Assembly: GCA_902634795.1 (NCBI GenBank)
Contig: CACPLK010000005.1
Coordinates: 1 to 51,991, forward strand
DNA: 51,991 bases
Direction of reading: 5' to 3'
From: an uncultured Prochlorococcus sp.
Lineage (GTDB): Bacteria; Cyanobacteriota; Cyanobacteriia; PCC-6307; Cyanobiaceae
In this document: piece by piece, positions 37,477 to 45,477 of the stretch
Position numbering within the stretch: the first letter of the stretch is position 1
Layout of the letters: the number at the start of each line of letters is the position of its first letter
The notes under the pieces: generated by a model
The model's database searches: none
Told to the model about the DNA's origin: nothing
Seen by the model: only the letters and a program-made list of their open reading frames with translations
Made by a program: the position numbers and the translations under genes

Positions 37477-38043
37477 ATGACATCTACTGGATCAAAAAAG
37501 AATCAAAACCAAAATAGCTGGAAAGGATTGTTGGTTTGGATATTAATTGCGCTTTTATTAAGATGGCAAGCAGTTGAACCCAGATGGATTCCATCTGGAT
37601 CAATGATTCCAACTTTGCAAATTCAAGACAGAATATTGATAGAAAAAATAACCCCAAGACTTAATAATAAACTAAATAAACATTTAAATTTAAATACGAT
37701 TGTTATTTTCAAACCTCCAAAAATTCTTACAGAGGCAGGCTATAGTGATGGTTCAGCACTAATAAAAAGAGTCGTTGGATTACCTGGAGACAAAATAGAA
37801 GTTACTAATGGGAAACTTTATAGAAATGAGAAAGAAATAAATGAACCTTGGATTAAAGAACCTATCAAATATGAAATGGACGCGATTAATGTACCTGACT
37901 ATTCCCTTTGGGTCTTAGGAGACAACCGAAATAACAGTTTGGACTCTCATATTTGGGGAGCTCTTCCAGAAAAAAATCTTATAGGTACGGCACTTGCAAG
38001 GTACTGGCCATTAAAAAAAATAGGACCTATTCGGTTCCCATAA
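37477..38043 (+). CDS. lepB: Signal peptidase I
   Basis: A 188-residue type I signal peptidase that removes signal peptides on the outer face of the plasma or thylakoid membrane. One N-terminal transmembrane helix (about residues 15-30) is followed by the catalytic serine S42 in IPSGSMIPTL and lysine K97 in ALIKRVVGLPGD. The later boxes are VLGDNRNNSLDSHIWG and GTALARYWPL. The short form with one anchor is typical of cyanobacteria. It comes 62 bases ahead of the DUF760 gene and may be co-transcribed with it. Confidence 0.93.
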   Translation: MTSTGSKKNQNQNSWKGLLVWILIALLLRWQAVEPRWIPSGSMIPTLQIQDRILIEKITPRLNNKLNKHLNLNTIVIFKPPKILTEAGYSDGSALIKRVVGLPGDKIEVTNGKLYRNEKEINEPWIKEPIKYEMDAINVPDYSLWVLGDNRNNSLDSHIWGALPEKNLIGTALARYWPLKKIGPIRFP

Positions 38044-38105
38044 CCTAAATTAGATTTTATTGGAGTACGTTTTGCGATATTGTGTAATTACATGGAAAAA
38101 ACTGG

Positions 38106-38450
38106 ATGTTTAATCCTGAATTTTTAGCTACAGACAATAATGAGGGCCATGAGGCAAATGCTCTAATTCAATACTTACAAGATCAACCTGCTGACGTTTT
38201 GCAAAGAGTTGCAAAATCTGCCAGTCCCGAAATTCAAGAAATAATCCGACACAATGTTCAAGGTTTACTCGGAATGCTTCCTGGAGATCAATTTGAGGTA
38301 AAAGTAACTTCTAGCAAGGATAATTTGGCTAGTTTATTAGCCTCTGCGATGATGACAGGGTACTTCCTAAGACAAATGGAGCAAAGAAAACAATTAGAGG
38401 AAACACTTTTATCAGACGAGGAAATGTCAGTCGACCCAGATAAAATTTAA
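38106..38450 (+). CDS. DUF760 family protein
   Basis: A 114-residue soluble protein of DUF760, found in cyanobacteria and plastids. Its core, LIQYLQDQPADVLQRVAKSASPEIQEIIRHNVQGLLGMLP, followed by FEVKVTSSKDNLASLLASAMMTGYFLRQMEQR, is the conserved pattern and is mainly helical. The end is acidic. The function is not established; plant relatives are chloroplast proteins. Its stop overlaps the convergent DUF4336 gene by 4 bases: both genes end within the same TTAA. Confidence 0.85.
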   Translation: MFNPEFLATDNNEGHEANALIQYLQDQPADVLQRVAKSASPEIQEIIRHNVQGLLGMLPGDQFEVKVTSSKDNLASLLASAMMTGYFLRQMEQRKQLEETLLSDEEMSVDPDKI

Positions 38451-39625
38451 TCATTAAATTTTTTCAGAGGATTTCTAGGTACTACTCCGATTTTTAATAA
38501 TTTCTGATCTAACCAACTTAAGAATCCAAAATCACCTTTACTGTTAGCCCAATCTGACTTGTTAATCTTATTTTTTAATATTCTTACTTCATTTTTTGAA
38601 AATCTAACTTTACCGCTGTAATGAGCAGATATTAACCAAGAAAGACCCTGCAAAGATTCAACTTTATTCAACCAAGTTATCAAGGCTTTTTGTCCTCTAG
38701 GGAAAACTAGCCTTTCTATAACAGGAGCAATTTGTACTAAAGGTGTATTTTTTCCAACAAGTTTTTTAGCTGACAACTCCCAGCCTTCCTGCCAAGAGAA
38801 AGGATATATACCAAAATGTGCTCTTTTATTTCTTAAATTTGGTTTAAAAGCGTTTCCAAAAATTTCTTTTATTTTTGGTATCTCCAACTTTTCAGGTCTT
38901 AAGTAGGAAGCAAAAAGAACCAAACGAAGCCATCCTTTTTTTCTTGCAATTGGCGTATCAATAAGCTCTTCAGTCCCCTTCTCTCTTGAATGAAACAATA
39001 AGGGGGTAGGGTCTAAATCAAAGAGCTCTGGAGGAGTATCTTCAATTCCCACAAGAGCATCAGTAACCAATAAAGATTTTGATGGTTTATGAAAACAAGA
39101 TATTTCTTGGAAGCGTCCTAATCCAATATCAATTGGTCCCAATGAAGTCCAGTCACAATAATCACCATGAGGGAATCCATCAGCCAATAAGATATTTGTT
39201 CTTTTAGAGGGAATTCCCAACCAATCAAAAGGCAACTGAAATGGGAAACTCCATTGCCCTGGGCAAACCCATATTTTTGAATCAGGAAAGGCTCTAGCCA
39301 AAGCAGGAAGAGCAATTTTATGTTCCAAACCAGAGGCCGTTGGTAAAACAATTGTTTTTACAGGACCGATTTTTTTCACAATTACATCAATGTCCCTTAG
39401 CAATTCTTCGGTAGGAGGGAGAGGGTTAATTATCATCAATCCATTATTTACTCTTACAACCAAAAGCCTCACTGGGACAGCTACATAATAAATACCCTGA
39501 AGTTGTTCAAAACTCCAAATCTGATCAGGAACTAATTCCCTAAATATTGTTCTTTTTCTTCCATAAGGATAAAGCGGTAAAAGTGGCCACCAACTCCATT
39601 TTTGTTCAGTAGAAAGGTTGCTCAT
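38447..39625 (-). CDS. DUF4336 domain protein
   Basis: A 392-residue protein of DUF4336, a cyanobacterial and plant family with a metallo-beta-lactamase-like fold. The N terminus WSWWPLLPLYPYGRKRTIFRELVPDQIW and VRVNNGLMIINPLPPTEELL, then TIVLPTASGLEHKIALPAL and DCDWTSLG-like strands, are the family pattern. The HxHxDH metal motif of active hydrolases is not evident, so catalysis is uncertain. No signal peptide is seen. It ends inside the DUF760 stop region and begins 12 bases after the mntB stop, suggesting it could be read from the manganese-transporter transcript. Confidence 0.78.
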   Translation of the reverse strand: MSNLSTEQKWSWWPLLPLYPYGRKRTIFRELVPDQIWSFEQLQGIYYVAVPVRLLVVRVNNGLMIINPLPPTEELLRDIDVIVKKIGPVKTIVLPTASGLEHKIALPALARAFPDSKIWVCPGQWSFPFQLPFDWLGIPSKRTNILLADGFPHGDYCDWTSLGPIDIGLGRFQEISCFHKPSKSLLVTDALVGIEDTPPELFDLDPTPLLFHSREKGTEELIDTPIARKKGWLRLVLFASYLRPEKLEIPKIKEIFGNAFKPNLRNKRAHFGIYPFSWQEGWELSAKKLVGKNTPLVQIAPVIERLVFPRGQKALITWLNKVESLQGLSWLISAHYSGKVRFSKNEVRILKNKINKSDWANSKGDFGFLSWLDQKLLKIGVVPRNPLKKFND

Positions 39626-39637
39626 TGTTTGTTTAAT

Positions 39638-40510
39638 TTAATTATTATTTATAAAAGTTTGGTTTTTAAATATTCCATATCTTGGAGCGAATAAAAATGC
39701 TATTAGAAATATTAATGTTTGAACTAAAACGATAGATCCACCTGTTTCAATATCGGACCAATAACTTATATAAACACCTAGAATACTTGAGAATGAGCTG
39801 CTAATAACTGCTAATAAAGTCATTTGATCAAAACGATCAGTTAGCAAGTATGCTGTAGCACCAGGCGTAATAAGCATTGCTACTACTAGAATAATACCAA
39901 CAGTTTGCAAACCAACTACTGCTGATAGAGATAATAAAGTTAATAATAAATAATGAAGTATACCTGTATTAATTCCTATTGATCTAGCATGCTTAGCATC
40001 AAAACAATAAAGCATTAAATCTTTTCTAAATATAAGCAATATAGATATAACAATAAACGAAATTATTAAAGTCTGGTTAACATCTGAACGAGAAATCCCT
40101 AGAGGACTTCCAAAAAGTATTTGCATTAGATCAATATTACTTTTAATTTTTGAAACCAATACAAGGCCTAATGCAAAAAAACCAGTAAAAACAAGTCCTA
40201 TTACTGTATCTTCTTTAATTCTAGATTTCTGTTTAACAAATCCAATCAAAGCAACTGAACCAACCCCAAAAACAAAAGCACCTAAGGAAAAAGGGAGCCC
40301 TAATGCATAAGCAACAACCACCCCTGGCATAACCGCATGGGAAACAGCGTCACCCATTAAGGCCCAACCTTTTAAGGTCATATAACAAGATAAAAGTCCA
40401 CAAACACCTCCCACTAATGCGCTAACCATTAAAGCTCTTCTCATAAAGTCATGAGTTAATGGATCCAATAGCCAATCAATTGGCGTAATGGAAATTAGAA
40501 ATTCACTCAT
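39638..40510 (-). CDS. mntB: Manganese ABC transporter, permease
   Basis: A 290-residue ABC-3 family membrane protein with about eight hydrophobic segments. It has the family marker GDAVSHAVMPGVVVAYALG and the permease/ATPase contact region RSIGINTGILHYLLLTLLSL. Together with the ATPase and binding protein it imports divalent metal. It overlaps the ATPase gene by 8 bases, so the two are translationally coupled. The metal is assigned from the binding protein. Manganese is needed for the oxygen-evolving cluster. Confidence 0.9.
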   Translation of the reverse strand: MSEFLISITPIDWLLDPLTHDFMRRALMVSALVGGVCGLLSCYMTLKGWALMGDAVSHAVMPGVVVAYALGLPFSLGAFVFGVGSVALIGFVKQKSRIKEDTVIGLVFTGFFALGLVLVSKIKSNIDLMQILFGSPLGISRSDVNQTLIISFIVISILLIFRKDLMLYCFDAKHARSIGINTGILHYLLLTLLSLSAVVGLQTVGIILVVAMLITPGATAYLLTDRFDQMTLLAVISSSFSSILGVYISYWSDIETGGSIVLVQTLIFLIAFLFAPRYGIFKNQTFINNN

Positions 40511-41300
40511 TTATAAAATCTTTACTTGAAGTCGGCCCTGATAAAGGATTTGGTGGAATACCTCCAAATGTTTTATTTAGATTTTCCGAAGTGAAAACTT
40601 CCGAGGTTTCACCGTAAGCAAGAACAGTCTTATTGATTAGGACAACAAAATCACAAAAATCTCTCACATGATTCAAATCATGAGTAGATATCAAAATAGT
40701 ATGGCCTTCTTGTCGAAACTGAAGAAATAGCTCAGCCATAAGCTTTTCAGTAGGCACATCAACGCCCGAGAAAGGCTCGTCTAAAAGAAGTACTGATGCC
40801 CGCTGAGCAATTGCTCTTGCAAGAAAAGCTCTTTTGCGTTGCCCTCCTGATAAAGATCCTATTGGTCTCTCCCTGAGATCCAAAAGATCAACTCTTTCAA
40901 GGGCATGAACAACGGCTCTCCTATCTGATTCTCTTGGTATTCGGAAAATATTCATAGCGCCATATCTCCCCATCATGACAACATCCCAAACGCTTACGGG
41001 AAATGAATAATCTATACCTTCATTTTGTGGAACATATGCAACCGATTGCTCCTTCTGGGCTTGATTAACATTTATACCATTGATCCTAATTTTCCCCCTT
41101 GAAGGTCTAACAAAACCCATTAGAGCCTTGAAAAAAGTTGATTTTCCTGCACCATTCATCCCCACAAGACCACATATAGATCCCGCTTTTAAATTTAAAC
41201 TTGCGTCATAGAGAGCAACTGTACCGTTGTAGTCAACACAAACTTGGTCTGCCTCAATACGCATAAAATCTTTCTCATGGCTTTTAAAAATTGGGTTCAT
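40503..41300 (-). CDS. mntA: Manganese ABC transporter, ATP-binding protein
   Basis: A 265-residue ABC ATPase. Walker A GMNGAGKS is at residues 47-54, the Q-loop is in YVPQNEGID, the signature LSGGQ is at 150-154, Walker B VLLLDEP follows around 170, and ISTHD supplies the switch histidine. The length fits metal-type ABC ATPases. The start may be the ATG at 41300, overlapping the binding-protein stop as TAATG, or the internal M13 (MRIEADQV), which is nearer the usual N terminus. It is the middle gene of the mntC-mntA-mntB operon. Confidence 0.92.
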   Translation of the reverse strand: MNPIFKSHEKDFMRIEADQVCVDYNGTVALYDASLNLKAGSICGLVGMNGAGKSTFFKALMGFVRPSRGKIRINGINVNQAQKEQSVAYVPQNEGIDYSFPVSVWDVVMMGRYGAMNIFRIPRESDRRAVVHALERVDLLDLRERPIGSLSGGQRKRAFLARAIAQRASVLLLDEPFSGVDVPTEKLMAELFLQFRQEGHTILISTHDLNHVRDFCDFVVLINKTVLAYGETSEVFTSENLNKTFGGIPPNPLSGPTSSKDFINE

Positions 41301-42265
41301 TATTTTTTAACTTCTGAAATGGATAGACCCTTAATAATTAATCGAACATTGTGCCTTAGTAAATCTATATAAGTAGGAGCAGGACCATTTAGATCTGAGA
41401 GTGAATCAACGTAGAAGGTCCCACCAAAAACAGCTCCGCTTGATTTCGCGACTTCCATTTGTGCTTCTGCACTGACAGTACTTTCGCAAAAAATTGTTGG
41501 GACTTCATTTTCTTTGATTTTTTTTATTAGATTCACCATTCTCCTGGGGGTTACTTGACTTTCAGCATTAACTGGCCACAAATATGCCTCTTTGATTCCA
41601 TAATCACGGGCGAGATAAGTAAAGGCTCCTTCACATGTCACCAAAAATCTTCTTTCTTTAGGAATAGAGGATAAAGAATCTCTTAGCTCTTTATCAAGCA
41701 TTTCAAGTTTAGCTTTATAGGTTGAAGCGTTAGATGAGTATTCAAGAGCTCCATCAGGATCGATTTTAATAAAAGCATCAACGATTTTATCTACATAATT
41801 CATAGCTCTTTTGGGTGACATCCAGGCATGAGGATTTGGCTTCCCTGAATAAACATCTCCCTCTATCAATAATGGCTTCATCCCCTCGGTTAATTTCACA
41901 TTGGGAATATCACCCGTGCTAGTCATAAATTTCGAAAACCATGCTTCAAGACCTAAACCATTTTCAATAATCAGTTTTGCTCCTTTGGTTTTTACAATAT
42001 CACTAGGTGTAAATTGATAACTATGGATTTCTGCGCCTGGTTTCGTTATTGATTTAACTAGAAGTCTATCCCCAGCAACATTTCTAGCAAGATCGGCCAA
42101 AATTGTAAAAGTAGTTAAAACGAAAGGCTTATCATTACTTTGTCCATAAGTGTTTTTATTTACACATCCTGTCAGGAATAAAATATTTAAAGCAAGGAAA
42201 ATAAATAAACTAAGTATCCTATTTTCCTTATAAATATACTTAGAAAAAACCTTTTTATTAAACAT
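41300..42265 (-). CDS. mntC: Manganese ABC transporter, substrate-binding lipoprotein
   Basis: A 321-residue periplasmic cluster A-I binding protein. The signal ends in the lipobox LFLTGC with C34 as the lipid anchor. Metal ligands are H81, H146, E212 and D287. Their spacing (65, 66, 75) is the same as the H89, H154, E220, D295 set I recall for Synechocystis MntC. There is no histidine-rich loop, which zinc-specific ZnuA proteins usually have, so manganese is favoured. I choose the ATG at 42265. A TTG at 42313 would add 16 residues and make an overlong signal region. It is first in the mnt operon. Confidence 0.9.
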   Translation of the reverse strand: MFNKKVFSKYIYKENRILSLFIFLALNILFLTGCVNKNTYGQSNDKPFVLTTFTILADLARNVAGDRLLVKSITKPGAEIHSYQFTPSDIVKTKGAKLIIENGLGLEAWFSKFMTSTGDIPNVKLTEGMKPLLIEGDVYSGKPNPHAWMSPKRAMNYVDKIVDAFIKIDPDGALEYSSNASTYKAKLEMLDKELRDSLSSIPKERRFLVTCEGAFTYLARDYGIKEAYLWPVNAESQVTPRRMVNLIKKIKENEVPTIFCESTVSAEAQMEVAKSSGAVFGGTFYVDSLSDLNGPAPTYIDLLRHNVRLIIKGLSISEVKK

Positions 42266-42340
42266 AAATTTGAAATTAGAAAATATTAATGTTTTATCTA
42301 TAATATAAGTCAAAGATATACCAAAAGAAAAGTTTTAAAC

Positions 42341-43696
42341 TTAAACTGATTTAACTTTATAATTAGTAGTTTGAGACTCAATCCATTCTTTTGACTGCTT
42401 TAAAAAAGCTACCCAATCAACTCTTTCTAGCTCAGCAGCTTTTGATACTAATTGAGGGGCTTGTTGCTTAATAAGTTCTAAATCAGGTTTAGTTACTCCA
42501 TTATTGAGAGCCATCCAATCAGCCATCGATCTTCCAACCACTCTTGTTAAGTAAGCAGCACTCAAGGCCTGAATTGTTCCAGCTGCCACCCAAGAGGAGC
42601 CATCAAGCTTTGCCAAGCTCAACAAGGACTGTCCACTCCATTCGACCACTCCTTGAGCAATTGCAGCCATTGCTAGTTGTCGTGAGACTGCCTCAAGTAA
42701 TTCCGGCTTCATTTTGGAAGACCATATTTTCGACATTTCTTTGACCATCAAGCCATTAACCACTGCAACTGCAAGCAAATCAGTTGATGCTACAGGGGAG
42801 GCGAAAACGATACCAGCAACTATCCACTGAGATCTTGTTTGAATAACCTTGAATTTTTCTCTTCTTAATTTTTCTAAATCTTTTTGCCAAGAAGTATGCA
42901 ATCGAGACAAAAGTCTTTGCTTAGTAATGTCTGTATTCTTCTTTGGATTTTCAAGAAGTTTCTTAATGGGAGAGAGAACCGATGCCATTTCTGTTTGAGA
43001 TCCATCCCATTTCAATACTCTGTTAGTCCATCTATCTGGTAATTGAGCCTCTAATGCATTTCGCTCATCAGACCAATCAGTAGATTCTTTACTGGCAACC
43101 ATTAGCCAGGCTGGTTGATCTATAGGGATATTTTTAATCCACAAAAGATCAGCTGCGCTCATTGGAAGTGCCAAAGAATAAACAATAAAATCTTGCTCTT
43201 GGATTAAATCTGGCAAAATCCAATTTCGATCTCTTACAGGAAGAGCTGGTGGAAAAGAAACTTTTATTTGATTATTTATTCCTAAAACTTTTTCCAATTG
43301 CTCTTTATTAGGTAATTTTACGCCTTTTGTTTTCAAGAAACCAATGCTTTGATTTTCGCTTCTATCAATAATTTTTTGCAAAGAATTAATTCTTTCTTTT
43401 TTTCTTTCACTTTGCTCTCCATCCTCAAGTAAGTACTCAAAATTCTCTAAAACGTCATGACATCTTCTTACCCATCCTTGAACCGTAGAGGGAGCATCAA
43501 ATGAAACCTTTCCTGGTTTTAAAAAATAAAAAATACAACCAAGTCCTAATAGCAATCCAAGCCCACCCCCAGGGATATGGGCCAGATCACTTAAAACCCA
43601 TTGACCTGTAATAGTTAGACCAATAAAAAGACTAATTTTCGGAATCGAAAAAGAAGGTAAGGAGAGAGGAGATTTTGTTAATGAATGGTTTTCCAC
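42341..43696 (-). CDS. DUF697-containing membrane protein
   Basis: A 451-residue protein. Two N-terminal transmembrane helices lie at about residues 20-60 (SLFIGLTITGQWVLSDL, GGGLGLLLGLGCIFYFL). A soluble middle region (about 65-280) is followed by a DUF697-type C-terminal domain (about 285-440) with hydrophobic helices (WIVAGIVFASPVASTDLLAVA, SWVAAGTIQALSAAYLTRVVG). DUF697 usually follows a small GTPase domain; here no P-loop or DxxG motif is visible in the middle region, so the GTPase is degenerate or lost. The start is GTG at 43696. The role is unknown; membrane stress or shape functions are suggested for relatives. Confidence 0.7.
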   Translation of the reverse strand: MENHSLTKSPLSLPSFSIPKISLFIGLTITGQWVLSDLAHIPGGGLGLLLGLGCIFYFLKPGKVSFDAPSTVQGWVRRCHDVLENFEYLLEDGEQSERKKERINSLQKIIDRSENQSIGFLKTKGVKLPNKEQLEKVLGINNQIKVSFPPALPVRDRNWILPDLIQEQDFIVYSLALPMSAADLLWIKNIPIDQPAWLMVASKESTDWSDERNALEAQLPDRWTNRVLKWDGSQTEMASVLSPIKKLLENPKKNTDITKQRLLSRLHTSWQKDLEKLRREKFKVIQTRSQWIVAGIVFASPVASTDLLAVAVVNGLMVKEMSKIWSSKMKPELLEAVSRQLAMAAIAQGVVEWSGQSLLSLAKLDGSSWVAAGTIQALSAAYLTRVVGRSMADWMALNNGVTKPDLELIKQQAPQLVSKAAELERVDWVAFLKQSKEWIESQTTNYKVKSV

Positions 43697-43926
43697 GATT
43701 TCAATAAATACAGTTTCTTCTTAGCTAATATTCATTTTAAAGCAAATTTCCCCTTAATAACCGCAAAGAAAGAAGGTTTTACGTTTTTAAGAAGAAAAAT
43801 TTATGCCTAAAGAAATCAAATCATTCCTCAGGGATAAATATTATTAGATGTGAAAGTGCTAATCAAGATATTCAAATATGTCGCAAAAGTACCGGCTATG
43901 CGTCACACTTGCCCCTATTGGCAAAT

Positions 43927-44457
43927 ATGTTCATGGGTGACTCTTACACCAATAATCAGTCAGGTGGTGGTGATTTCCAAAACCAAAGACAAAATGGTCG
44001 TAATAATTTCAGAGGTGGCCGAGGTCCTAACAATAGAGAGGGAGGCTTTCGTATTCGCTTAAGTGATAATGAAATGCGAGCAGCTAGATCATTACAAGAA
44101 GCCTTTAATCTTCGCTCTACTGTCGCTGTTTTAGGTTTCGCAGTAAGAACCCTTGCCCAAATGCTTGAAGATGGAAGTCTTGAAAATTTAGTCAACGAAT
44201 ATAGGTCTCAAGCGCCCGCCAATGACCAAAGAAGAGGCAGGGGTAACAGGGGAAACTATAACGGTGAAAATAATAACTCCGCTAACACAAAGCCCAACCC
44301 TTTTGCAAGACCAGAAAAGCCAGTTAAAGAGCAAGAGGTGGCTGATACTGATCAGGCAAACAATGTTGCTCAAGATCCTGTAGAAAAAGATAATGATCAA
44401 GCAACAAAAGCAAGTTCAGATGAAGATGATTCCACAAATACAAGCGAGCAAAGATAA
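43927..44457 (+). CDS. Ribbon-helix-helix-like protein with RGG-rich disordered tails
   Basis: A 176-residue protein with three parts. Residues 1-40 are Gly/Asn/Arg-rich (NNFRGGRGPNNREGG), with RGG-like repeats as in RNA-binding proteins. Residues about 41-82, FRIRLSDNEMRAARSLQEAF followed by NLRSTVAVLGFAVRTLAQML, fit a ribbon-helix-helix fold: one beta strand and two helices. Residues 95-176 are disordered and acidic, with another RGRGNRGN patch. DNA or RNA binding is likely but untested. The ATG at 43927 is preferred over TTG at 43909; ATG at 43933 is also possible. Its TAA is directly followed by the trpS GTG, so the two are coupled. Confidence 0.7.
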   Translation: MFMGDSYTNNQSGGGDFQNQRQNGRNNFRGGRGPNNREGGFRIRLSDNEMRAARSLQEAFNLRSTVAVLGFAVRTLAQMLEDGSLENLVNEYRSQAPANDQRRGRGNRGNYNGENNNSANTKPNPFARPEKPVKEQEVADTDQANNVAQDPVEKDNDQATKASSDEDDSTNTSEQR

Positions 44458-45471
44458 GTGAATCAGAAGCGAGTCTTATCTGGTGTTCAACCCACAGGAG
44501 ATGTTCATATTGGTAATTGGCTTGGAGCAATAAGAAATTGGGTTGAATTACAAGAAAATTATGAAACATTTGTCTGCGTTGTTGATCTTCATGCGATAAC
44601 GACTCCTCATGACCCGATATCTCTTCATCAAAATTCTCTATCTACAGCGGCTTTGTATATTGCTTGTGGGATGAATCCTGATAAATGCTCAATATTCATT
44701 CAAAGTCAGATAAGCGCCCATAGCGAGCTTTGCTGGATATTAAATTGCTTAACTCCTTTAAACTGGATGGAGAGAATGATTCAGTTCAAGGAAAAGTCAA
44801 TTAAACAAGGCGACAATGTATCTATTGGATTATTAGATTATCCAGTCCTTATGGCAGCGGATATTCTTCTCTATGACGCTGATTTAGTTCCAGTTGGAGA
44901 AGATCAAAAGCAGCATTTAGAGCTTGCGAGGGATATTGCTTCTCAACGAGTTAATTCAAAATTCGGAACAAAAGAGAATCCAATACTTAAAGTTCCAAAT
45001 CCCTTAATTTTGAAAGAGTGTTCCAAAGTCATGAGCCTGACAGACGGAACAAAGAAAATGAGTAAAAGCGACCCAAATGAAAATAGTAGGATTACTTTAT
45101 TAGACAGTCCAGATGTAATTACTAAGAAAATAAAACGTGCAAAAACCGACTCAGAGTTAGGATTAGAGTATGGAAATCCTTCAAGACCCGAAGCTGATAA
45201 TCTTTTAACAATTTATTCAATAATTTCTGGCCTAGGTAGAGAAAAAGCAGCTGAGTATTGTTCAGAAATGGGCTGGGGTAAATTCAAACCAGAATTTACA
45301 GAGGCAATGATTAACGTTCTCAAACCAATTCAAGAAAAATATAAAGAATTAATGAATGATCCAGAAGAGCTAAAAAAAATACTAAACAAAGGCAAGCTTA
45401 CTGCTGAGGAGGTTTCTAAGTTAACATTAAAGAGAGTTAAAGATGCTCTTGGATTTTATTCAACTCTATAG
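44458..45471 (+). CDS. trpS: Tryptophan--tRNA ligase
   Basis: A 337-residue class I aminoacyl-tRNA synthetase. The HIGH motif is HIGN at residues 17-20 and the KMSKS motif is at 200-204, both within normal context (SGVQPTGDVHIGNWLGAI and DGTKKMSKSDPN). VLMAADILLYDADLVPVGEDQ is the tryptophan/AMP site. The length is typical. The start is GTG, immediately after the previous stop with no gap, which implies translation by re-initiation from the upstream gene. It is followed 6 bases later by thrS. Confidence 0.95.
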   Translation: MNQKRVLSGVQPTGDVHIGNWLGAIRNWVELQENYETFVCVVDLHAITTPHDPISLHQNSLSTAALYIACGMNPDKCSIFIQSQISAHSELCWILNCLTPLNWMERMIQFKEKSIKQGDNVSIGLLDYPVLMAADILLYDADLVPVGEDQKQHLELARDIASQRVNSKFGTKENPILKVPNPLILKECSKVMSLTDGTKKMSKSDPNENSRITLLDSPDVITKKIKRAKTDSELGLEYGNPSRPEADNLLTIYSIISGLGREKAAEYCSEMGWGKFKPEFTEAMINVLKPIQEKYKELMNDPEELKKILNKGKLTAEEVSKLTLKRVKDALGFYSTL

Positions 45472-45477
45472 ACGATT

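Noticed and set aside
43850-44062. Forward ORF overlapping the start of the RHH-like gene
   Set aside because: It overlaps the well-supported gene in another frame and shows no family-like sequence; its peptide looks like a shadow.
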